Source: Paraburkholderia oxyphila NBRC 105797 (GTDB lineage: Bacteria; Pseudomonadota; Gammaproteobacteria; Burkholderiales; Burkholderiaceae). Taken from it: a stretch of DNA of 64,000 nt. The notes under the pieces were generated by a model. The model was given only the letters and a program-made list of their open reading frames with translations, was not told the DNA's origin and ran no database searches. The translations under genes and the position numbers were made by a program. Shown here piece after piece: positions 34,415 to 42,662 of this stretch. The stretch lies in contig NZ_BAYD01000057.1 in NCBI RefSeq assembly GCF_000685075.1, positions 1-64,000 on the forward strand, given 5' to 3'. How positions within the stretch are numbered: position 1 is the first letter of the stretch; every line of letters begins with the position of its first letter.

Positions 34415-34858
34415 TTACCACACCCGGCTCGTGCCCCAGAGAAAGCGATCTGAGTCGTGCCCTGCGTAGTCCGGGTCGAGATAGATGTGCATTCGCTTGA
34501 TCCGCCCGTCGCTCGCGAATTCATAGACACTGCAGAACCGGCCTCCGGGGGTTTCGCCACCCTGCCATCGTGTCCCATCGGCATATTCGCCTTGGGTTGT
34601 GCCTTCAACCACGACGTAGTCGGTACCTTCGAAAAATTTCAACGCGCCGATGTCGTGCGAGATCGACTTCAGTGAGCCAAGAAGCCCGGTCGCGAATTCC
34701 GCAAATTCGGCCTTTCCTCGGCCAACACCAAACTTCGGAAAATAGAACTGAAAATCATCTGTGAACAGATCGAAGAGCTCTGGTCGGCCAGCATCACCAA
34801 GAATAAAGTATTCCTTAATAGTGGTGATGTGTTTGGAATCTTGACGGGAATTCGACAT
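34415..34858 (-). CDS. SnoaL/NTF2-like protein
   Basis: 147 residues, cone-shaped NTF2 fold: ITTIKEYFILGDAGRPELFD at the start, then FTDDFQFYFPKFGVGRGKAE, VVVEGTTQGEYADGTRW and the last strand IKRMHIYLDPDYAG. The pocket of such proteins holds small hydrophobic molecules and some are isomerases, cyclases or hydratases. It lies 10 nt behind the BKACE gene and 110 nt ahead of the kinase-like gene, so it belongs to the catabolic operon. A pathway isomerase or hydratase is possible, but no catalytic residue can be assigned with confidence. Confidence 0.82.
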   Translation of the reverse strand: MSNSRQDSKHITTIKEYFILGDAGRPELFDLFTDDFQFYFPKFGVGRGKAEFAEFATGLLGSLKSISHDIGALKFFEGTDYVVVEGTTQGEYADGTRWQGGETPGGRFCSVYEFASDGRIKRMHIYLDPDYAGHDSDRFLWGTSRVW

Positions 34859-34868
34859 GTTGACTACC

Positions 34869-35795
34869 TCAGAATTTGACGTTGTCAGAGCCTTTCAGGG
34901 CCAGAATTTCACGTGCTTCGTCCGGCGTGGCAATCTCGAGCGAGAGTGGCTCAAGAATCGAGCGGATCAGTCGAACTTGCTCCGCGTTCGAGGTCGCGAG
35001 CTTGCCTTTACCTGCGTAGAGTGAGTCCTCCAACCCCACGCGCACGCTCGAGCCGTTGATCGCGCCCATCGTGATGAACGGCATCTGATGCTTGCCACTG
35101 GCCATGACGGACCAGCGGTAATCATCGCCGAAGAGCTTGTCAGCAAGGCGCCTGGCGTGGAGCAGGTTCTCGGTATCGGCACCTTGACCGCCGAGGATGC
35201 CAAAGATCGACTGAACGAACAGGGGAGGGGTCACCAGCTTGCGATCGAGGAAGTGCGCGAGTGTGTACAGGTGACTGATGTCATAGCATTCAAACTCGAA
35301 CTTGGTTCCATGACCCTTCCCGAGCCGCTCAACGATGTTCTCGATGTCGCTGAACGTGTTACGGAAGATCCAGTCGCGGGATGCTTCGAGGTAAGGGCGT
35401 TCCCAGTCGTACTTGAACTCTTGATAGCGAGCCAGCATCGGGTACATGCCGAAATTCATCGATCCCATATTGAGGGAGCAAAGTTCCGGTGACGCGAGTT
35501 CTGCCGGTGCGATTCGATCTTCCAGGGACATTCCCTGGCCGCCGCCGGTCGTGATGTTCACGACTGCGTTGGTGCCTTCCTTGATGCGCGGAAGAAAGCG
35601 CATGAAGACGTCCGGATCCGGCGTGGGTTTTCCATTCAGCGGATCGCGGGCATGCAGGTGCAATATGGAAGCTCCGGCTTCGGCTGCCTCGATGGCCTGC
35701 GCTGCGATTTCCTCGGGCGTAACAGGCAGATGCGGGCTCATGGTTGGCGTGTGAACGGCCCCCGTTATTGCGCAACTAATGATGACTTTCGACAT
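34869..35795 (-). CDS. BKACE (beta-keto acid cleavage enzyme) family protein
   Basis: 308 residues, DUF849 TIM barrel. Opening IISCAITGAVHTPTMSPHLP, the zinc-binding SILHLHARDP (two His), VNITTGGGQGMSLEDRI and the long FECYDISHLYTLAHFLDRK fit the BKACE family. Known members condense a beta-keto acid with acetyl-CoA and split it to acetoacetate plus a new acyl-CoA. In this operon it lies 4 nt behind the reductase gene and could process the keto acid left after ring cleavage, handing an acyl-CoA to the dehydrogenase. The specificity residue region cannot be interpreted without alignment. Confidence 0.88.
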   Translation of the reverse strand: MSKVIISCAITGAVHTPTMSPHLPVTPEEIAAQAIEAAEAGASILHLHARDPLNGKPTPDPDVFMRFLPRIKEGTNAVVNITTGGGQGMSLEDRIAPAELASPELCSLNMGSMNFGMYPMLARYQEFKYDWERPYLEASRDWIFRNTFSDIENIVERLGKGHGTKFEFECYDISHLYTLAHFLDRKLVTPPLFVQSIFGILGGQGADTENLLHARRLADKLFGDDYRWSVMASGKHQMPFITMGAINGSSVRVGLEDSLYAGKGKLATSNAEQVRLIRSILEPLSLEIATPDEAREILALKGSDNVKF

Positions 35796-35799
35796 GGTC

Positions 35800-36816
35800 T
35801 TATCCTCTTGATGCAGGAAGGCGAATCAGCAACTTCCCTTGGTTCTCGCCCGTATAGAGGCGGGAGATCGCACTGGGCGCCTGCTCGATCCCCTCCAGGA
35901 TTTCCTCGCGATAGCGCAGTCGGCCCTCCTTGATCCAGCGTCCTAGCCGGGCAACGGCCTCTGGATACCGATCGACGTAGTCGAGCGCAATGAAGCCCCG
36001 AACCGTCGCACGCTTGACGAGTAGATGCCTTTCGTAGCGAGGCCCCGTGGGCCACGGATCCCAGCTTGAGATGGACGCGGTGCCGCATATCGCGATGCGC
36101 GCGCCTGCCGAAATATGGCGGATCACGGCATCACTGATGGGGCCGGCGGTATTGTCGAAATACACGTCCACACCGTCCGGGCATGCGCGAGCAATGGCGG
36201 ATGCGAGATCCGGTTCATGCTTGTAATCCAGCACGTCGTCGTAGCCGAACTCATCGATACACAGCTTGCACTTTTCGGGCCCCCCGGCGATACCGATGAC
36301 GCGGCAGCCGAGATTTCTGGCCATCTGTCCAACGCATGAACCGACCGCGCCTGCGGCGGTCGATACCACCACGGTTTCCCCAGCTTTGGGGGCGCATGCG
36401 TCCATCAAGCCGAAATAGGCCGCTATTCCGTTGAGTCCGAGCACACCGAGAGAAAGCGAGATCGGGAAGTCATGTTCGTCTATCCTCAGGAGAACGGATT
36501 GCGGGTCGACGCACGCGTATTCTTGCCAGCCGAACAGGCCCATTACCCTTTCACCAGGCACGAAGGACTCGTTGCGGGACTCGACGATCTCGCCAACGGC
36601 AAATGCGCGCATGACATCGCCGACCTCGATTCGAGCGCCGTAGCTCTGGGCATCGGACAGCCAGCCGCGCATCGCCGGATCGACGGACAGGTAGTGATTA
36701 CGTACCAGGATCTGTCCATCGTCGAGTGCGCGCAGCGGCGCTGAATCCAGCTCGAAGTGCTCGGCCAGAGGGATACCTTGCGGTCGTCCCTTCAGGATCA
36801 CACGGCGGTTCATCAT
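35800..36816 (-). CDS. Zinc-independent MDR NADPH oxidoreductase (CurA/leukotriene reductase type)
   Basis: 338 residues from the ATG at 36816; a GTG at 36825 overlaps the previous stop as GTGA and could be used by coupling. Lacking the catalytic zinc ligands, it shows the NADP-dependent alkenal/one reductase wording: HYLSVDPAMRGWLSDA near the N-terminus, the Rossmann loop VSTAAGAVGSCVGQMARNLG and YFDNTAGPISDAVI. It should reduce an activated C=C bond of an enone or enoyl compound with NADPH. In the operon it sits between the FAH hydrolase and BKACE genes and may reduce the ring-cleavage product before carbon-carbon splitting. Confidence 0.87.
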   Translation of the reverse strand: MMNRRVILKGRPQGIPLAEHFELDSAPLRALDDGQILVRNHYLSVDPAMRGWLSDAQSYGARIEVGDVMRAFAVGEIVESRNESFVPGERVMGLFGWQEYACVDPQSVLLRIDEHDFPISLSLGVLGLNGIAAYFGLMDACAPKAGETVVVSTAAGAVGSCVGQMARNLGCRVIGIAGGPEKCKLCIDEFGYDDVLDYKHEPDLASAIARACPDGVDVYFDNTAGPISDAVIRHISAGARIAICGTASISSWDPWPTGPRYERHLLVKRATVRGFIALDYVDRYPEAVARLGRWIKEGRLRYREEILEGIEQAPSAISRLYTGENQGKLLIRLPASRG

Positions 36817-36821
36817 ACTGA

Positions 36822-37826
36822 TCACGCTTTGTGTGGGGAGTCTTCGGCGATCGTGCTGTGCTGCCCTCCCAATTCGAGGCCACGATTCAGGTCGCGCATC
36901 GTCAAAGTGAGGGTGTCCCCGGGCTGCAGAAAATCGGCGAGCGTCTTCATTTCGACGATCATCTCTTCTCGACGGCGTTGGTCATCAAGCAGATACGTCT
37001 TCAGTGATTCGACCAGTTTCGGGGTGCCCTGGGCGATGACGCCGCCAGGTGTACCGGTCAAAATCAGGTCGCCCGGCTCGAGGTCCATGATGCCCGCGAG
37101 TTGAGTCAGCGTCTCGGCGGGCTTGTAGATCAGTTGTGAGCTGACCGCACGCTGCCGCTCAACGTCGCGATAAACCAGCGAGATCTCCAGGTTCAGGAGG
37201 GCAGTGGCGACTTCGTCTCGCTCGAGGAGATACAGCACCGGACCTGCGGGACAGAAGGTGCGATAACTCTTTCCCTGGTACCACTGCAAGAACGAGGCGC
37301 CAAACATGGTGTCGCGTGCCGACACGTCGTTGCAGAGCACCACGCCGGCGACATATTCACCGAGGTTCGTTTCGTCCACGACGGTCCCTGCAGTCAATCG
37401 CGAGCGTAAAACAACGCCGATCTCCACTTCGTAGTCGAGAAGCTCGACGCCCTTAGGGCGGACGATTGCGTCATACGGCCCGGATAGCGTAGTGCTTGCC
37501 TTCGCGAACAGCAGGTTCTGTTGACGGTTGTGGTGGCCGGCTTCTGCGGCGTGCGATCCGTAATTCAGACCTTGGCAAATGATTGTTGCGTCGCTTGTCA
37601 CAGGGCTTTGCAGTTGGCGAGCCGTGACTTTTACTACGTCGCCGCTGTCGAAGCGCTCCGGATTTTGATCGTATGCCGCAATGACCATATCGGTCGTGGA
37701 ATTCTCCGCCACGGGGAGGTCGATGACGTCGATGACATCATCGGCGGCTTTCGGCGCAGCAGACACGAGTTTGGCCCAGCGTGATGCGCCGCTGTCATCG
37801 CGATATCGAAGGATCAGAATAGCCAT
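36822..37826 (-). CDS. Fumarylacetoacetate hydrolase family protein
   Basis: 334 residues. The FAH C-terminal domain is complete: VICQ-like entry IICQGLNYGSHAAEAG, metal ligands in LLDYEVEIGVVL (Glu and Glu) and VVLCNDVSARD (Asp), plus DLILTGTPGGVI. An 80-residue N-terminal part precedes it. Members hydrolyse C-C bonds of diketo acids or act as hydratases/decarboxylases in aromatic meta-cleavage pathways. It follows the extradiol-type dioxygenase gene by 57 nt, consistent with acting on the ring-fission product, and its stop overlaps the possible GTG of the reductase gene. Confidence 0.88.
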   Translation of the reverse strand: MAILILRYRDDSGASRWAKLVSAAPKAADDVIDVIDLPVAENSTTDMVIAAYDQNPERFDSGDVVKVTARQLQSPVTSDATIICQGLNYGSHAAEAGHHNRQQNLLFAKASTTLSGPYDAIVRPKGVELLDYEVEIGVVLRSRLTAGTVVDETNLGEYVAGVVLCNDVSARDTMFGASFLQWYQGKSYRTFCPAGPVLYLLERDEVATALLNLEISLVYRDVERQRAVSSQLIYKPAETLTQLAGIMDLEPGDLILTGTPGGVIAQGTPKLVESLKTYLLDDQRRREEMIVEMKTLADFLQPGDTLTLTMRDLNRGLELGGQHSTIAEDSPHKA

Positions 37827-37883
37827 TTCAAGCTTCCTTTTCGCTCACCTTGTTTTGTTGAGCGAGTCAATGATGGATGGGAG

Positions 37884-38960
37884 TTATCGCAGCCACGGGC
37901 GGGGTGGCTCTTGCAGCGCTTCTATGAACGCCTTGACCTTGGGGTGGACACCCTCGGGAATGTCGTCGTCCGGCCGCATCGAGTCAGGTATGTCATCGCC
38001 CCACGACCACAAGCCACCTCTGTTGAGCGGGTGATAGCCGGTGGGAAATTGATCCGTCATCACGTCGCCATCGGCGTAGTGCTCCCACTCGTCCCCCACC
38101 GAGTCCTGCCAGTAGTCAAAGACCTGGCTGCCGAGCTTATGCCTGCCGATACCCCAATGCGGCGTCCACCCTTGAGCGCGCAGGTACTGATGTCCTTGAC
38201 CAACCGCTTCGATATCCAGAGTTTCCGTGGAAATATGCAGCAGCGCGGGCTCCGGTCCCTCGAGAATCGCCAGACTGTGGTGGTCGCTGGGTTCTGCGCC
38301 GCGATCGAATCGAAAAAATCCGAGCATGGGGCTTCCGTCGGGAAGGGAATTGATATCCGACGGGATGAAACCGAAGCGCCGCATGTACCATTGAGCGGTC
38401 ACGTCGAAGCTCGTTGTCTGGAGGACGACATGGCCGATGCGGAAAACCGGGGCAGGCTGCACAGGAGTGCGGACAGGGGCATTGACGCGCTGCTTTTCCA
38501 TGGGGGTATTGACTGCCAGCAGGGCGGCGCGCGTCTCCATTGGCGCCACGGTGGAGAATCCGTGAATGAAGTCGACGCGCCGTCCGTCCGGGTCGGTCAA
38601 GCGAACGCGCATACCACCGCCGGGACCGACACACGCCTCGATCGGGACACCTTCGGCGTCGGCGAGCGTCCTGAGATCTTCAGCGCTGTCGGCCGCAAGC
38701 GCGAAGCCAACGAACGCATCGCGTTCAGAGGGGACCAGCTCGACGCAATACGGAAACGTTCCGTGACCGCGGAAATGGCGTGGTTGCCCGAGCGTGGCTT
38801 CGCAGGGGTGAAAACCAAAGTCGATGAGGAACTGCGCCATCTTTTCCACGTCGCTGCGTTCCAGGACGACATGAGCGACGGATCTGGCACGGACGATCGG
38901 CTCTGGACGTTCGATCGGACGAATGGGCATTTGTTCGTGTGAATGGTCACCGGTTTGCAT
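37884..38960 (-). CDS. Two-domain VOC (type I extradiol dioxygenase-like) protein
   Basis: 358 residues from the ATG at 38960 (GGAG 7 nt ahead). It has two vicinal-oxygen-chelate domains, about residues 25-140 and 172-305. The C-terminal domain carries the expected iron triad: His177 in RIGHVVL, His242 in ALLHIST and Glu293 in EWEHYAD, as in type I extradiol ring-cleavage enzymes. The N-terminal domain lacks these, also as in that class. It should cleave a catechol-like ring next to the hydroxyls using Fe(II) and oxygen. Only 2 nt separate it from the FAD monooxygenase gene, which would supply the dihydroxylated substrate. Length is somewhat above the usual 290-310, with a Trp/Asp/Pro-rich C-terminal extension. 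Confidence 0.85.
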   Translation of the reverse strand: MQTGDHSHEQMPIRPIERPEPIVRARSVAHVVLERSDVEKMAQFLIDFGFHPCEATLGQPRHFRGHGTFPYCVELVPSERDAFVGFALAADSAEDLRTLADAEGVPIEACVGPGGGMRVRLTDPDGRRVDFIHGFSTVAPMETRAALLAVNTPMEKQRVNAPVRTPVQPAPVFRIGHVVLQTTSFDVTAQWYMRRFGFIPSDINSLPDGSPMLGFFRFDRGAEPSDHHSLAILEGPEPALLHISTETLDIEAVGQGHQYLRAQGWTPHWGIGRHKLGSQVFDYWQDSVGDEWEHYADGDVMTDQFPTGYHPLNRGGLWSWGDDIPDSMRPDDDIPEGVHPKVKAFIEALQEPPRPWLR

Positions 38961-38962
38961 GG

Positions 38963-40570
38963 TCACGCTCCTCGAACTCGATCGATGACCGCGTACGCGT
39001 CCGATGGCATGGCGTCGCCACGCCACGCGACGTGCTGGTCAGGACGCACCAGGACAAAGTCGCGTTCATAGATGGCCCGCGCGTGCTCGTCGCGAATCTC
39101 CACTACAGTGAGCGGCACGCCACGTTCGCGCGCGGCTTCGATCATGGGTTCAGCACTTGCATCACTGAAGCGAAGCAGCGTGAACCACTGGCCGAAGAGG
39201 TCGAACATTGCGCGACCGTCATTCAGGAAAACGTGCGGAGCGCGCACGCCCGGCCACGTGCTCGGGATATATCGCAGGCTGTCCCATTCCGGCTCGTTGC
39301 CCTCGGCGCAGATAATGGGCGACTCGCGATACCGGAAACCGAGCTCGATGCCAAGCGATTCGTTTTCCGCGTTACCGAGCTCCTTGATGAGCTGGCCATA
39401 GGCCTCACGCGCCGCGGCGCCTTCGGCGTTATCCTCATGCATCTTCGGGTCATAGGCTTTTGCAAGGCGGAAGCGGACACCCATGTGTGAGCGGGACCCT
39501 TCGAGATTGCGGGCGCCGACGGCACGGCGTTCCGCCTCGATGCTCTCCAGCAGCTTCGGGCCACCCCAGCCCTGGAGCACTGCCGCAAACTTCCAGCCGA
39601 CATCAACAGCATCGCAAATGCCGGTGTTCATCCCGTAGCCGCCAGTCGGAATGTATTGATGGACGGCATCGCCGGCCAGCCAAACCCGATCTCGTCCGTA
39701 ACCCGTCGCAAGCACCAGGTGTGGAGACCACGGGTTAGCCTGCAGCACTTCCAGCGGGAACGCCGTGCCAATCGACTGATGCACGAGCTGGACGGGATCG
39801 ATGGTCTTCGGATCTACGCCTTCCGGGAGGAGGCAATGTATCGTGAAGATGTCTTTGTCATCCTGGGCGATGAGCGTGCTGCCCAGAGGAGACTGGTAGT
39901 GCCACGCGATGCCGAAGCGTTGCAGAAGGTCTTTTGCCGGCGACCGGAAATGGACCATATAGAATTGCGCGATGTTGAAGTTTCCTTCCCAGGAAAAGCC
40001 CAGCGATTCGCGCACAACGCTGCTGCCACCATCGCATCCTGCGAGCAGGGTGCAGCGTACTTCTTCCGTCTTCCCAGTTGCGGTCTCACGCACCGTTGCC
40101 GTCACGCCGTCCGCATCTTGAACGAAGCTCTGCAATGCCCAGCCAAAGCGAAGCTCGACCAGCGGGGATTCCTTCAGCACTTCACAAAGGGTAGGTTCGA
40201 GAACGACCTGGCTGAGCCGCATGTTCGGCTCCAGCGGTTGTGAGCCGTCATTGTTGTTCCGGATGCGCTCACGCCAGGCATGAACGTCCGGGTAATGGAA
40301 ACGAGCCAATTCCCACTCGTTAAGTCGGGTCACCCACGAAACGTCCATGCAATTCTCGGGCGGTACGGCTACACCGCGAATCCGGTCGGCGACGCCAAGG
40401 CGGCGGAAGTGCTCCATGCTGCGACCGTTCGTGACATCCATCTTCGGGTGTCGCGTCGTTCCTGGGTTTCGTTCCACCACTAGCGTTTTGATGCCACGGG
40501 ACTGAAGCTCCAGAGCCGTAGCGAGCCCAACCGGGCCTCCACCCACCACAAGTACAGGTACGTCGACCAC
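38963..40570 (-). CDS. FAD-binding aromatic-ring monooxygenase (MhpA/PheA type)
   Basis: 535 residues, GTG start at 40570 with AAGGAG 8 nt ahead. Class A flavoprotein hydroxylase: GxGxxG in VLVVGGGPVGLATALELQ (residues 6-23), the DG motif in LLAGCDGGSSVVRESLG, and GD motif VWLAGDAVHQYIPTGGYGMN. It also has a thioredoxin-like C-terminal part with VFLNDGRAMFDLFGQWFTLL. It adds one hydroxyl to a phenol-like ring using NAD(P)H and O2. It is the first gene of the leftward operon, with the dioxygenase next, so the pair gives hydroxylation then ring fission. The 5' flank carries the shared regulatory repeat. Confidence 0.9.
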   Translation of the reverse strand: MVDVPVLVVGGGPVGLATALELQSRGIKTLVVERNPGTTRHPKMDVTNGRSMEHFRRLGVADRIRGVAVPPENCMDVSWVTRLNEWELARFHYPDVHAWRERIRNNNDGSQPLEPNMRLSQVVLEPTLCEVLKESPLVELRFGWALQSFVQDADGVTATVRETATGKTEEVRCTLLAGCDGGSSVVRESLGFSWEGNFNIAQFYMVHFRSPAKDLLQRFGIAWHYQSPLGSTLIAQDDKDIFTIHCLLPEGVDPKTIDPVQLVHQSIGTAFPLEVLQANPWSPHLVLATGYGRDRVWLAGDAVHQYIPTGGYGMNTGICDAVDVGWKFAAVLQGWGGPKLLESIEAERRAVGARNLEGSRSHMGVRFRLAKAYDPKMHEDNAEGAAAREAYGQLIKELGNAENESLGIELGFRYRESPIICAEGNEPEWDSLRYIPSTWPGVRAPHVFLNDGRAMFDLFGQWFTLLRFSDASAEPMIEAARERGVPLTVVEIRDEHARAIYERDFVLVRPDQHVAWRGDAMPSDAYAVIDRVRGA

Positions 40571-40653
40571 GATCTATCTCCTTCCATGTTCTGCCCCTAG
40601 CGGGCGCCTTGTTGGGTACCGCATCCGATGGCTTCACATTAGCATGTCTTTTT

Positions 40654-40679
40654 TAAAAATTCTACGATCGTGGAGATTT
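40654..40679 (+). promoter_or_regulatory. Shared operator-like repeat, copy 1 (before monooxygenase operon)
   Basis: 26 nt identical, except for one base (T at 40671, A in the other), to 48147-48172 in front of the SDR genes. The heart TCTACGA-TCGTGGA is a 14-nt imperfect palindrome with one mismatched pair. It lies 84 nt upstream of the GTG of the monooxygenase gene. The form suggests a dimeric repressor or activator site. Confidence 0.65.
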
Positions 40680-41080
40680 TGTGATTGAACTGAGGGTATG
40701 CCTGCCTTCGCCAAATGTGGTTGTCGGGAGCGATCGAGTCAGGGATCGAAGTGCCGTTTGCGTCTGCGGCCCCTTGCTGCCAAACGGGGAAGGCGATCTT
40801 GTGCAGAGCGGCATCGGGAGTTCGCAGCGCCCGTGGCGACCGGACAACCCCCCGGATTTGATAGCCAGGGATATTCCCTGGTGCCGGCGTCTACGGCTGC
40901 ATGGGAGGCAACAGGAGCACTGACCGCATGGGCGTGGTGGCAGGCCGTCGGGTGGTGGTGACAGTCTCGGAGACCTTGGCGTCGGCCGTGTCAGCACTCG
41001 ACCATCAGTTCGACTGTGGCCCGCAGGTTCGAGAACTTTAGGTTTCCTGCAAATTCCGGCTTAGGGACGTCCCCAATAAA

Positions 41081-41133
41081 CTCCACGATCGATCAAATTT
41101 ATATTGATTCCCACGGAGGAGCTGTGCCAAGAT
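41081..41133 (+). promoter_or_regulatory. Operator core and promoter before the MFS gene (copy 2)
   Basis: CTCCACGATCG at 41081-41091 is the exact reverse complement of the 11-nt core of copy 1. From 41084 on, the sequence aligns without gaps to 48156-48205 before the SDR genes and shares TTTAT, TTG, GCTGTG and CAAGAT blocks. TTGATT (41104-41109), an 18-nt spacer and CAAGAT (41128-41133) would make a sigma-70 promoter directly behind the operator. Confidence 0.55.
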
Positions 41134-41259
41134 TGTTTCAAAGCAGTTGCGACCAGAACGACAGAAAAGACGAACCTGGAAGACTCGATCGATCCGGCCA
41201 GAGCGTACCGATGCGCGAGCCGTCCTTATGCCCCTAACTGATGAAGTCAATTTCTCACA

Positions 41260-42474
41260 ATGACAAACACCAATCAGATCGCAGTTCCCGAACAGTCCGC
41301 GCAGAGCAGTGGCGGGAACGACGTGGGTGGCCATGATCGCCCGACATCACTGGCCGCGATGATTTCGATGACCAATCTCGGCGCTATGACGATGCTGTTG
41401 ACGCCCGCATTGGTAGCCGGTTACATCAGTAGCGGGTCGATTGACCAGGCGCAGGCGTCGAGTTTGACCGCTACCGAGCTGACCGGCATGAGTGCCGCAG
41501 TGATCCTGACGTCGATTTTGATTTCGCGCATCGACCGCAGGCGCTTTTTGGCGTTTGGCCTGATGATCGCTGCACTGGGTCACCTTTCAAGCGCGCTAGT
41601 GCCTACCTATCATCTTCTGATCGCGAGCCGTGCTGTCGCCGGTTTCGGGATCGGTATCACCTATGCAATCGCGGTCGCAGCCGTGTCCAGAACACGCACG
41701 CCGGATCGAAACTTTGGTCTGGCAATTACCACAAACCAGCTCACAGTGACGCTGATCCTGTGGATCTTGTCCTGGCTCTCCGTGAGTAAAGGATATAGCG
41801 GCACCATGTATGTGCTGCTCGCGGTCACACTGCTTACCGCATGCACAATAGGCTGGTTTCCGCGAGAGGCTTCGCAGTCGAATTCGCCCGGCATCACTTC
41901 ACGCGCAAAGCGCTCGACTTCCGGGGTCGCCGGGATGCTTGGCTTGATCGGCATGTTTCTGTTTCTGATCGGCATTGGCGGGGTTTGGCCGTTCGTCGCG
42001 GAGATCGCGCTCGCTCATGGGATCCCCTCGGACGCAGTTGCGTACGCCCTCACGATGGCCGGATTCGGCGGCATTGTTGGTGGGCTACTGGTATCGCTGA
42101 TCGGACTTCGGTTCGGGCGCACTTTGCCGATCATTCTGGGAACACTGGCAATGGCTACGACGATGCTCGCGCTGCGTGTCGTTTCTGACCGGGTGGATCT
42201 GGCTATCTGCGCTTCCCTGATCATGATGTTCTGGATCTTTAGCATTCCATATTATTTGGGCGTCCTTTCGAGCGCGGATTCCGAGGGGAGATTTGCGATG
42301 CTGAGCAGCGCGGCGATGCCATTCGGACTGGCTGCCGGGCAAGCGATCGCGAGTGGGCTGGACGCGGACAAAAACTTTTCGATGCAGGTTCTGGTGTCGT
42401 CGCTGGTCCTGTTGGTGGCGCTTGGCATGGCGCTAGCGAGCGCTCGAATGACCGGGAAAATTGCGGCTCAGTGA
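41260..42474 (+). CDS. MFS transporter of the catabolic block
   Basis: 404 residues, about 12 helices, inner membrane, of the YbfB/AraJ-like short MFS type: LTATELTGMSAAVILTSILI in helix 2, SRIDRRRFLAFGL for the loop 2-3 motif, and SRAVAGFGIGITYAIAVAAV for helix 4. A 30-residue polar N-terminus precedes helix 1. The two MFS genes at 2.9 and 18.0 kb belong to another branch. It is preceded by a promoter with the same operator core as the SDR and monooxygenase units, so it is probably the uptake or export system for the same aromatic substrate. No strong ribosome-binding site is visible before its ATG. Confidence 0.82.
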   Translation: MTNTNQIAVPEQSAQSSGGNDVGGHDRPTSLAAMISMTNLGAMTMLLTPALVAGYISSGSIDQAQASSLTATELTGMSAAVILTSILISRIDRRRFLAFGLMIAALGHLSSALVPTYHLLIASRAVAGFGIGITYAIAVAAVSRTRTPDRNFGLAITTNQLTVTLILWILSWLSVSKGYSGTMYVLLAVTLLTACTIGWFPREASQSNSPGITSRAKRSTSGVAGMLGLIGMFLFLIGIGGVWPFVAEIALAHGIPSDAVAYALTMAGFGGIVGGLLVSLIGLRFGRTLPIILGTLAMATTMLALRVVSDRVDLAICASLIMMFWIFSIPYYLGVLSSADSEGRFAMLSSAAMPFGLAAGQAIASGLDADKNFSMQVLVSSLVLLVALGMALASARMTGKIAAQ

Positions 42475-42662
42475 GGCGGAGCACTTTGGGGCGGCAACTC
42501 GAGATCGTCCGATGTTCCGCATTCTTCGCGTGACATCACGAATCTCGAGGCGGCTGCTGCGTTGTTGAAGACCGATTTTTATTCGTCACTTATCTGGCTG
42601 GATTGCTGAGTTTTACATTCAATTGGCCAGAGACATAAGTGAGTCAACTGAATCAGGTTGTC

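Larger units (their letters stand above)
40571..41259. other. Divergent regulatory region between monooxygenase operon and MFS gene
   Basis: 689 nt. It contains two copies of a regulatory core (separate entries) but no gene I can support: frames of up to 87 codons on both strands have no family likeness. The first 110 nt before the monooxygenase start are A/T-rich and should hold that promoter. Confidence 0.5.

Noticed and set aside
40681..40961. Two overlapping plus-strand frames of 80-87 codons in the monooxygenase/MFS gap
   Set aside because: No ribosome-binding site, biased composition and no recognisable domain; more likely non-coding regulatory DNA or old debris.
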